Shown: piece by piece, positions 17,871 to 24,859 of the stretch
Position numbering within the stretch: the stretch's first letter is position 1
Layout of the letters: the number at the start of each line of letters is the position of its first letter
Assembly (NCBI GenBank): GCA_009781005.1
Contig: WQYX01000030.1
Coordinates: 1 to 42,260 of the forward strand
DNA from: Polyangiaceae bacterium
GTDB taxonomy: Bacteria; Myxococcota_A; Polyangia; Polyangiales; Polyangiaceae
Direction: 5' to 3'
DNA: 42,260 bases
Position numbers and translations under genes: made by a program
Notes under the pieces: model-generated
Seen by the model: the letters and a program-made list of their open reading frames with translations, nothing else
Database searches by the model: none
What the model was told of the DNA's origin: nothing

Positions 17871-18709
17871 AAAAACCAAAGCGAGTAGGCATAGGTGACG
17901 GCGCTCGTGACGAGCAGCGCGTCCACGCGATCGAGGATCCCACCGTGACCGGGAACGATGGCGCCGGAGTCTTTGATGCCGGTCGATCGCTTCAGCAACG
18001 ACTCGCCGAGATCGCCAGCCTGACCGAGCGCGCCCGCGACGAGTGCGAGCACGATGCCGCGGATGAGCGACAACGACGGCAAAAACCACGCGTGCGCGAG
18101 CACTGCGGCAAACACGCTGCCGACGAGGCCGCCGACGGCACCTTCCATGGTCTTTTTTGGTGAGACCGCCTCATAAAGTTTGTGTTTGCCAAAAAAGCGC
18201 CCCGCAAAATAACCGCCCGTATCGCTGAACCAGGCAAATAGAATGGCAACGACGACATAGCCGGCGCCGTCCGGCAAATCTTTTCGTAATAAGGCAAGTG
18301 CCGTCAAAGGAATACCAATGAACAGCGGTCCAAAACCCATTGCGCATGCACGCAGCGCCGCTGTTTTCATGTCGCCAATCGAAAAGAGCGTGAGCAGCGG
18401 ACCAAGGAGCGGAACGAACAAGACGAGCGTGGCAAGAATGCGAACGTCGCTCCCCCAAAACCACATGGCGAGCGACGCGACCGCCGTCATCGCGACGCCG
18501 ATGGTCTGCGACGGTCTGTCCCCGGCGTGCGTCATGTTGAAGAGCTCCCACGCGCCAACGAGCGACGCAGAAAGCGCAAGAATATAAAAACTCCACGGCG
18601 GGCCTTCGTAGAGCAGCCCTACGAGGATCGGCGCGGCGACCACCGCCGACGCGATGCGCACGGCAAGATTGCTGTTTGCCTTCGGTGGCTCTCCGCGTGC
18701 TTCAGCCAT
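17864..18709 (-). CDS. cdsA: CdsA, phosphatidate cytidylyltransferase
   Basis: 281 residues, an integral membrane protein with about eight hydrophobic helices. The family signature is complete at 237-261: S-x-L-K-R-x4-K-D-x-G/A-x2-I-x-G-H-G-G-x-x-D-R, seen here as SLLKRSTGIKDSG and GHGGILDR. The upstream 'AWFSDTGGYFAGRFFGKHKL' carries the conserved SDT motif near residue 162. It makes CDP-diacylglycerol from phosphatidic acid and CTP, the precursor of all phospholipids. It follows uppS after 22 bases, the common bacterial order, but dxr, bamA and the rseP-like gene that often follow are replaced here by glutamate dehydrogenase. Confidence 0.95.
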   Translation of the reverse strand: MAEARGEPPKANSNLAVRIASAVVAAPILVGLLYEGPPWSFYILALSASLVGAWELFNMTHAGDRPSQTIGVAMTAVASLAMWFWGSDVRILATLVLFVPLLGPLLTLFSIGDMKTAALRACAMGFGPLFIGIPLTALALLRKDLPDGAGYVVVAILFAWFSDTGGYFAGRFFGKHKLYEAVSPKKTMEGAVGGLVGSVFAAVLAHAWFLPSLSLIRGIVLALVAGALGQAGDLGESLLKRSTGIKDSGAIVPGHGGILDRVDALLVTSAVTYAYSLWFLR

Positions 18710-18731
18710 CGGCCGTGCTGGTTAGCACGTA

Positions 18732-19535
18732 TCAGCCGACGAGGCGCAGGTGCGACTTGTCCGCGGCCGCTGGTGGGGCGGAGGGCAGGGCGAGCTTGTC
18801 GTCGGGCATTGCTGGTTTGCCGACGAGCCCGAAGCGGCGCTCGCGACGCTGGTAGCTACCGATGGCTTCGTAGAGATCGACTGCGTCGAAGTCGGGCCAC
18901 AACGTGTCGGAGAAATGGAGCTCCGCGTACGCGAGACCGTAGAGAAGAAAATTCGAGATGCGACGCTCACCGCCGGTACGGATGATGAGATCGGGATCGC
19001 CCACACGCAGGCTCGGCATGCGTCGGCGAAGAGCGTCTTCCGTCACGTCCTCGGGACGCAGGCGGCCATCTTTGACTTCGGACGCGAGCTCGCGCGCCGC
19101 AGCCGCAATCTCTTCGCGACCGCCGTAGCTGAGAGCGAGGGTGAGCGTCATCTCCGTGCTCGCAGAGCTGTCATCGCGCAAAGGATCGAGCACGGCGCGC
19201 ACGATGCCCGGGAGCTTGCCGATGTTGCCGACCGCATTCAGACGGATGCCGTTGTCGAGGATCTCGCTTCGCTCGGACAGGAGGAAGTCGCGCAGGAGGG
19301 CCATGAGCGCGTCGACTTCGTCCTCCGGTCGCGCCCAATTTTGCTCGCTGAACGCATAGAGCGTGAGCGCGCGAAGCCCGAGACGGCGCGACGCACGGAC
19401 AATGCGACGCACGGCACGCGAGCCTTCGCGATGGCCTTCGACGCGCGCATGACCGCGAAGCTGCGCCCAGCGGCCGTTGCCATCCATGATGATCCCGACG
19501 TGATTCGGCAGATTGCGCGCTTCGATAAGGGGCAT
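18732..19535 (-). CDS. uppS: UppS, undecaprenyl diphosphate synthase (cis-prenyltransferase)
   Basis: 267 residues. All conserved regions of cis-prenyltransferases are present: 'HVGIIMDGNGRWA' with D18, 'GHREGSRAV', 'LTLYAFSEQNWARP', 'ALSYGGREEI', and 'IRTGGERRISNFLLYGLAYAELHFSDTLWPDF' (given here in two motifs: RTGGE...R-x-S-N-F and E-x-x-F-x-D-x-L-W-P). It condenses isopentenyl diphosphate onto farnesyl diphosphate to give the C55 carrier for peptidoglycan and O-antigen. The last ~25 residues are an Ala/Pro-rich extension beyond the family core. Twelve bases separate it from the upstream kinase gene, so it is likely in the same transcript. Confidence 0.95.
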   Translation of the reverse strand: MPLIEARNLPNHVGIIMDGNGRWAQLRGHARVEGHREGSRAVRRIVRASRRLGLRALTLYAFSEQNWARPEDEVDALMALLRDFLLSERSEILDNGIRLNAVGNIGKLPGIVRAVLDPLRDDSSASTEMTLTLALSYGGREEIAAAARELASEVKDGRLRPEDVTEDALRRRMPSLRVGDPDLIIRTGGERRISNFLLYGLAYAELHFSDTLWPDFDAVDLYEAIGSYQRRERRFGLVGKPAMPDDKLALPSAPPAAADKSHLRLVG

Positions 19536-19547
19536 GAGCCGTATAGG

Positions 19548-21476
19548 TTAGCGCGGAGGGTTACTCGCACGCGCGCGAATCGCATCCGGATCGGTTTCGA
19601 GGGGCAGCCACGCGCGAAGAATCACGCCTCCGCCTTCGGCGTTGTCGATCTCGAACGTCCCTCCGTGGATCTCGACGATCGAACGCGCAAGTTGAAGCCC
19701 GAGGCCAAGTGCACCATGACGGCGCGCGCTCTTGGCGCTCTTGAAAGCGTCGAACATCTTTTCGCGCTCATCGTGAGGCAAGCCCTCGCCGCTCGTCTCG
19801 ACCTCGATGCGCAATCGGTCACCCTCGTCCGGCAGCGTCGCGCGCACCTCGACGATGCTCTTCTTGCTGAAGCGCACGGCCGTCATCACGACCGCGGTGA
19901 GCGCTTGCACGATGCGCGTACTGTCCACGAAAAGCGTCGGGATCCCCGGTTGAATCTGGCCCTTGATTTGGACGTCGGTGCCCACCACGAGATCGCGCGC
20001 GTCGAGCACCGCCGACATGACGACATCGCTCACGTCGGTTTGAACCGAAACGATCTCGAGCTCGCCCGCTTCGGCGCGCGCACTGTCGAGGATCGTGTCG
20101 ATGAGCATGAGGAGCTCTCGCCCGCGTTGCTCGATGATCGCGAGGCTCTCGCGCTGACCCTCCGTGAGCGAGCTCCGTCGAACGAGTTCGGCAAAGCCGA
20201 GGACCGCATTGAGAGGTGCCTTGAGATCGTGACTCATGGACGCGAGCAGAAGGCCGCGCATCTGCTCGGTGCTTCCGCGCGCCTCGATGGCTCGCTCTTG
20301 CGCACCGGCGAATTCGCGGAAGACGCCGCCGAGCGCATCGATGGCCCCAAGGAGCGCGCGGACGTTGGAGAAGCGCGCCTCATGGAGGATGATCGTGCCG
20401 CGCATGACGTCGGCGACGCCCGCTCGCTGCACCGCGCGGCGCGCAAGAGCCACGTCGGCCTCGAACGTGACGGCGATGCGCGATCCGAGGATGGCGGCAA
20501 GCGCGATCGCCGCGAGCGCGAGAGCCACGTAGATGGCCACCGTCGGCGACAAGCGAGACGCGTCGAAGCGAATCATCGCCGCCCCGGGTGACACGGAAAC
20601 AACGAGATCGGTCTCGCCTTCGTCGCCATGCCGAACGATGGACGGGCCGCTATACGACGGGTCGAACGTCACCGCGAAGCCGAACTCCGCGGCGGCCTTG
20701 ACGATCTCGGCCACGCCGCGATCTTGCGGTGTCGCGCGCACGCCGCCACCGCGTCCAACCCGGCGCGCCTCATCTCCGAGAGGTTCGAACACGGCGCGCG
20801 CCATGTCGGAGGCATCCTCGACCCGCGTGTCTCGATCGTAGGCGCGCGCGTGAGCATCGACGAGCAACGAGGCACCGAGCGCGACGAACGCAACCGGTGC
20901 CGCAACGGCAAACACGAATCGCTTGCGAACGCTTCCGAGATTTCTTCGGCCGAGGTGGCGGAGGGCCGCGCGCGTTGCATCGGGAGACACAAGCTCGAGG
21001 ACCTTCGCGACCGACGCGCGCAAGGTGACGTACGCGGGCAACGCCGCCGTGCTGACCCACGTGAGAATCAAAAGAACGAGGGCGAGATCGCTATACGGAT
21101 CGAGCTGCGGCGGACGCAGCTTGGGCGAGAGGGTCGCGACGGACAACAGGAACACGAAGCTGACGTTCGCGAGCGAGAGCCGCGCAGGCACCACGTCGAG
21201 CCGGCGCACGTCGAGCTCGCGGATGTTCGGGTTGCCGGCCGCGAGCGCGCGCAGTGCGGGACCGAGCGGACGGGTAAGCACAAGCGTCGCGGCGACGGAG
21301 AACGCGGCCGAGAGTACGAAAAAACCCAGGGCGAGCACGCGCGCACCAGAGGCAGCACTCGGCTCGAGCAAGAGCATGCGCGGTGCGAAGAGCGCGAAGA
21401 GCGTATAGGTGATCGCGCGCACCACGATTTGCAACACGGCGAGCCTGACGACAAGACGCGAGGCCGCACGATTCAT
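19548..21476 (-). CDS. Membrane histidine-kinase homologue with degenerate ATP site
   Basis: 642 residues. N-terminal membrane region with four or five helices (about 12-36, 45-67, 101-117, 130-150), another pair around 186-208 and 312-331 bracketing a periplasmic segment, then a coiled linker, DHp domain with SMSHDLKAPLNAVLGF (phospho-acceptor H416) and a HATPase-like domain (about 515-625). The ATP-binding residues are altered: the N-box Asn is Thr532 (QALTAVVMTAVRFS) and the G1-box Asp is Thr561 (ETSGEGL), although G2 (GALGLGLQLA, 588-597) is kept. Inference: it may accept or relay phosphate, or act as a scaffold to the intact kinase encoded just upstream (4-base overlap), rather than autophosphorylate. 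No response regulator gene is nearby. Confidence 0.85.
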   Translation of the reverse strand: MNRAASRLVVRLAVLQIVVRAITYTLFALFAPRMLLLEPSAASGARVLALGFFVLSAAFSVAATLVLTRPLGPALRALAAGNPNIRELDVRRLDVVPARLSLANVSFVFLLSVATLSPKLRPPQLDPYSDLALVLLILTWVSTAALPAYVTLRASVAKVLELVSPDATRAALRHLGRRNLGSVRKRFVFAVAAPVAFVALGASLLVDAHARAYDRDTRVEDASDMARAVFEPLGDEARRVGRGGGVRATPQDRGVAEIVKAAAEFGFAVTFDPSYSGPSIVRHGDEGETDLVVSVSPGAAMIRFDASRLSPTVAIYVALALAAIALAAILGSRIAVTFEADVALARRAVQRAGVADVMRGTIILHEARFSNVRALLGAIDALGGVFREFAGAQERAIEARGSTEQMRGLLLASMSHDLKAPLNAVLGFAELVRRSSLTEGQRESLAIIEQRGRELLMLIDTILDSARAEAGELEIVSVQTDVSDVVMSAVLDARDLVVGTDVQIKGQIQPGIPTLFVDSTRIVQALTAVVMTAVRFSKKSIVEVRATLPDEGDRLRIEVETSGEGLPHDEREKMFDAFKSAKSARRHGALGLGLQLARSIVEIHGGTFEIDNAEGGGVILRAWLPLETDPDAIRARASNPPR

Positions 21477-23059
21477 CGATGCCTCCGCGAGAAGGGCAAG
21501 GCATCGGAGGGGCGGGACGGCGGACGAGACGAGCGATGCGATGGCGCCACGTCGCTACTGCCGGTTGGCAGAAGCACCTTGAAGGTCGAGCCGCGACCGA
21601 GTTCGCTGTCGACCTGAATGGATCCGTGATGGAGGAGAACGAGCCGCCTGGCAATGGCAAGACCGAGTCCGGTGCCGCGACGTCTCTGCGCTTCGCATCC
21701 TGCCTGCTTGAATTCACCAAAGATGTGAGCGCGTTCTTGCGCCGAAATGCCGGGCCCCGTGTCCGTGACACTGAGCGTCGCAATGCCTCGATCTTCGGCG
21801 ACGCGCACGACCACTTCACCGCGCTGCGTGAACTTGATGGCGTTGTTGACGAGATTGCCGAGGACTTGACGCACGCGGCGGCCATCGGCGCGCGCGAACA
21901 CGGGCGCGCTCGACTCCATGTAGAATGCAATTTGTTTGTCGCCGATGAGGCCGCGCGCTTCGCGCACCACCTCACTTGCAAGACCCGCGAGATCGACCCG
22001 ATCGCGCGTCAGCCGAAGCTGACCGCTCTCGAGCGCCGAGAGCTCGAGGATGTCGTTGATGAGGCCGAGCAGATGCGCTCCCGATCCTCGAATCTGTTCG
22101 ACCTCGTCGCGCGCGGACGCGTCGAGCGGTCCGTCCACTTCCTGCATGAGGATATCGGCGAAGCCGAGGATCGCGTTGAGCGGGCTCCGGAGCTCGTGAC
22201 TGACCGCCGCGAGAAACGCGGCACGTTCGCGATCGGCAGCGTGAGCACGATCGAGATCTTCGCGATACTGGATGCGCGCCTTTTCGAAACGGCCAACGAG
22301 TTTGTTGAACGCTGCGGTGAGAAGACCGACTTCATCCAACGTTCGCGCTGGAATGAGCTCCCCCGTCGGCTCCGTGCGCGCGCGCGCCATGCCTTCGACG
22401 CGATGAGTAACGAAGTCGACGTCGCGCGTGACATCACGCGAGACGGCAAAAGCCACGACGGCCGCCGTACCAAGGAGCAGAACGGCGAGCGCAACGAGCG
22501 CGCTGACGAGCGCAGGTGCGCCAGGCGGCGAGGACGGCTCGGTAACGAAGACGACGAGGCGCGCGGCCGCTCGATTGTCGCCGACGGATCGAACTGCGTA
22601 GCGCGCGCGGCCGAGGCGCATGACCGCGACACCCTTTTTCGCCCGGAGAATTTCCTCGAGCACTGCATGATCGGGCGCACCGAGCGTCACGTCGTGGACG
22701 ACGTTCGCGTCCGGCGCCACGACGAGGAATTCAGCGGCCGTGCGCCGGCTCGCAAGCTGCACGGCTTCGAGCCTTCGACTCTCGGGAAGCTGCGCAAGAC
22801 GAGAGGCAACGGTCGCCGCGATCAGATCCGCACGCGCTGACGCGTACTTGTCGCCCGCACGCGCAAGAGCGTCGAGCCCGACAACACCGATCGAGAGCAC
22901 AACGGCGATGCCGACGATCACAACCACGAGCGGCGCAAGCAGAACGAACACCCTCCCCGCGCCCACGCGCGGTCCACGCGAAGATCCCGTATCCGCCAAC
23001 GAGACATGTGGCCGCGCGTCAGATCCCGGACGGGACTCCGCCCGCAGGTGGTCGATCAC
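21473..23059 (-). CDS. Sensor histidine kinase
   Basis: 528 residues. Two membrane helices (about 38-61 and 184-206) enclose a ~120-residue periplasmic sensor, followed by a HAMP-like linker (about 207-258), DHp domain with AVSHELRSPLNAILGF (H288) and a complete HATPase domain: N-box NLVNNAIKFT with N406, G1 TDTGPGI with D433, F-box 'IFGEFKQA' and G2 RRGTGLGLAIAR. The C-terminal 30 residues are Ser/Arg/Pro-rich. It should autophosphorylate normally. Its stop overlaps the start of the second kinase as ATGA, so both are made together and could form heterodimers. The signal is unknown; position ahead of uppS-cdsA suggests an envelope or lipid-precursor cue. First gene of a six-gene run. Confidence 0.9.
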   Translation of the reverse strand: MIDHLRAESRPGSDARPHVSLADTGSSRGPRVGAGRVFVLLAPLVVVIVGIAVVLSIGVVGLDALARAGDKYASARADLIAATVASRLAQLPESRRLEAVQLASRRTAAEFLVVAPDANVVHDVTLGAPDHAVLEEILRAKKGVAVMRLGRARYAVRSVGDNRAAARLVVFVTEPSSPPGAPALVSALVALAVLLLGTAAVVAFAVSRDVTRDVDFVTHRVEGMARARTEPTGELIPARTLDEVGLLTAAFNKLVGRFEKARIQYREDLDRAHAADRERAAFLAAVSHELRSPLNAILGFADILMQEVDGPLDASARDEVEQIRGSGAHLLGLINDILELSALESGQLRLTRDRVDLAGLASEVVREARGLIGDKQIAFYMESSAPVFARADGRRVRQVLGNLVNNAIKFTQRGEVVVRVAEDRGIATLSVTDTGPGISAQERAHIFGEFKQAGCEAQRRRGTGLGLAIARRLVLLHHGSIQVDSELGRGSTFKVLLPTGSSDVAPSHRSSRPPSRPSDALPFSRRHR

Positions 23060-23068
23060 GCAGCGATC

Positions 23069-23088
23069 CTAGCCCGGATGACTCATGA
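23069..23088 (+). repeat. Solo end of the CTAGCCCGGAT palindromic element
   Basis: CTAGCCCGGATGACTCATGA matches 18 of 20 bases of the terminal repeat of the element at 41921-42104. No opposite end is found nearby. It lies just upstream of the sensor kinase start (23059), where it could overlap the promoter of that operon. From here to 23330 there is no convincing gene on either strand; 23163-23190 carries two copies of ACGATGCCGAAAC. Confidence 0.55.
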
Positions 23089-23330
23089 ACGAGCTTCCAC
23101 GCCCCCGGAAGCTGAACCGGTTGGGGGCCCAGAGCCGCTCTGGACACATTGGCGGCACGCCCTACGATGCCGAAACGTCTCGCGACGATGCCGAAACCGT
23201 CACGCGATCAAGCGAAAAGAGCATGAGAAGCATGAAGCGAGAAAGCCACGTTCGACGCGTCGCGGCATACGATTTTGACGATCGAGCCTTGTCGTCGGAA
23301 TCAAGCAGGGGCACAAGTTATAACGGTGCC

Positions 23331-23621
23331 ATGAGTCTCAAACGCGCGGGCGCAGGCGATCTGACGATCCCCCTCGACATCGGCGATGACTCGGTGGAGA
23401 GCATGCCTCTCGCTCGAAACAGCGTGACGCTTTTCGTGTTCGGCTGGCAGAACGTGGAGCCGGGTCCGCTCTCGTGGGTCTTTCCAAGCCTGCGCGCGGC
23501 GCTCGATGCTGTGCGCACCATGCGCAACGCCGTGCGGTGGTGCGTCGTCGCGGGCAAGGAATGGACGAGTGTGGATGCAGCACGCGCGATGGGACGCGTC
23601 CTCGTGGAGCAATTAGGCTGA
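23331..23621 (+). CDS. Small hypothetical protein
   Basis: 96 residues from MSLKRAGAGDLTIPLDIGDD, ending ...AARAMGRVLVEQLG. Chosen start is the ATG at 23331: the frame is open upstream to 23085, but that part is low-quality. A TATAAC-like -10 lies six bases before this ATG, which would give a leaderless transcript if used. A beta-strand rich first half (NSVTLFVFGWQNVEPGPLSW) is followed by two helices. It has no signal peptide and no recognised domain. Single gene upstream of the metallophosphoesterase (60-base gap), same direction. Confidence 0.6.
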   Translation: MSLKRAGAGDLTIPLDIGDDSVESMPLARNSVTLFVFGWQNVEPGPLSWVFPSLRAALDAVRTMRNAVRWCVVAGKEWTSVDAARAMGRVLVEQLG

Positions 23622-23681
23622 CCGCGTTCTAAGCATCGTGCGTTGGCGATGTTTCCGCGCTGGTGATACGCAAGGGCGTTC

Positions 23682-24836
23682 ATGCGGACGCTCGTCGTCG
23701 CCGATGTTCACTTGACCACTCATACGCCGCGTGCGGTCTCGCGCGATCTCGCGCGGCTGTTCGAAACGAATCGCGGCGCACGCATCATCGTCGCTGGTGA
23801 TCTCTTCGACCGGTCGGCCGAGTGTGCGCCGACACCATCCGTAGAGGAGGTCCTAGAACGGCACGAAGACGTTCGCCGCGCGCTCGGAGAACACGTCGGC
23901 CTCGGTGGCGAGCTTTGGCTCTGCGCAGGCAATCACGACGCCGAGCTCACCGACGAAACCTTCCGCACGAACCTGCGCGACGCTCTTCGTCTCGACGCGG
24001 ATGCGCACGCGAGGCTCAAGACAACACCGTGGCTTCTGCGCTTCGGCAGACTGCATGTCGAACACGGACACTTGTATGATCCAGACAATGTTCCGGCGCA
24101 CCCGCTTGCCATAGGATCGCCAAGCCTTGGCGTTACGTTCGTCAAGGAGTTCATCGCGCCCACCGGCGCGTTCGCGTATCTGAATCGCAACGACAAGCTC
24201 CCGCTCGAACTCTTCATCGAAGCGTTTACGCGCTACGGCTGGCGCGGCCCGCATGTCGTCGCAACGTATTTCAGGGCGGCGCTGTCTTGCCTGCGCCGGA
24301 GCGGCGCGCGCTACCGGCCCGAAAACGCGCGGTCCGTCGGAGATGCCGCATTGCCCTCGTTCGCACGCGAGCACTGCCTCGACGAGCGCCAATTATATGC
24401 ATTGTGCAACGCAGCGCCGGCGTCCACGATGGCGAGCTTCGGCGATACCTTTGCGCGCCTCTACCTCGATCGCGTGATGGCAACGATGGCGCTACTCGCG
24501 GGCGCAGGTCTTCTCGCCGGCAACAAGCGCAAAGCCGGCGTGGCACTCGGCGCGCTCGGCGCGCTCGGCCTTCTGACGAGCTGGTCGAAGAAGAAAGATC
24601 GCTACGGGGGACGCGTCCCCGAGCTTCTCCGCGACGGTGCCGCGCTCGTCCAACGCGTGACCGACGCGCGCGCAGTCGTCTTCGGGCACGCGCACGTGCC
24701 CGAAATCTCCGGAGCGTATGCGAACCCCGGGAGTTTCTCTTTTCCCGTTGGCAGCGGCGGGCGCACATACGTCGAAATCGAAGGGACGTATGACGCGCCC
24801 CGACCCGTCATGCGCCGACTTCCGATTTTGCTGTGA
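23682..24836 (+). CDS. Calcineurin-like metallophosphoesterase (LpxH-like family)
   Basis: 384 residues with all metallophosphoesterase motifs: D8-x-H10 (VADVHL), GDLFD (39-43), GNHD (83-86), HGH (128-130) and GHAH (335-338), the arrangement of UDP-2,3-diacylglucosamine hydrolase and YbbF/YkuE-like enzymes. Between the last two motifs is a ~200-residue helical insertion that includes two hydrophobic stretches (about 264-281 and 286-299: MATMALLAGAGLLAG, ALGALGALGLL) separated by NKRKAG, resembling a membrane hairpin or membrane-facing patch. Longer than LpxH (about 240 residues), so the substrate may differ; a lipid or nucleotide-sugar phosphoester is likely. It converges with the Hsp70 gene. 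Confidence 0.82.
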   Translation: MRTLVVADVHLTTHTPRAVSRDLARLFETNRGARIIVAGDLFDRSAECAPTPSVEEVLERHEDVRRALGEHVGLGGELWLCAGNHDAELTDETFRTNLRDALRLDADAHARLKTTPWLLRFGRLHVEHGHLYDPDNVPAHPLAIGSPSLGVTFVKEFIAPTGAFAYLNRNDKLPLELFIEAFTRYGWRGPHVVATYFRAALSCLRRSGARYRPENARSVGDAALPSFAREHCLDERQLYALCNAAPASTMASFGDTFARLYLDRVMATMALLAGAGLLAGNKRKAGVALGALGALGLLTSWSKKKDRYGGRVPELLRDGAALVQRVTDARAVVFGHAHVPEISGAYANPGSFSFPVGSGGRTYVEIEGTYDAPRPVMRRLPILL

Positions 24837-24844
24837 GATCGCGT

Positions 24845-24858
24845 CAACTTGAAAGCGG
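24845..24858 (+). repeat. Fragment of the dispersed hairpin repeat at a convergent gene junction
   Basis: CAACTTGAAAGCGG is the exact reverse complement of 41874-41887. It fills most of the 23-base gap between the stops of the phosphoesterase and Hsp70 genes, a typical place for REP-like sequences. Confidence 0.45.
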
Positions 24859-24859
24859 G

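Noticed and set aside
18750-20591. 613-codon + strand frame across uppS and the second kinase
   Set aside because: Spans two clear genes on the opposite strand and contains no motifs.
21479-22840. 453-codon + strand frame opposite the first kinase
   Set aside because: Antisense shadow; the kinase motifs are complete on the reverse strand.
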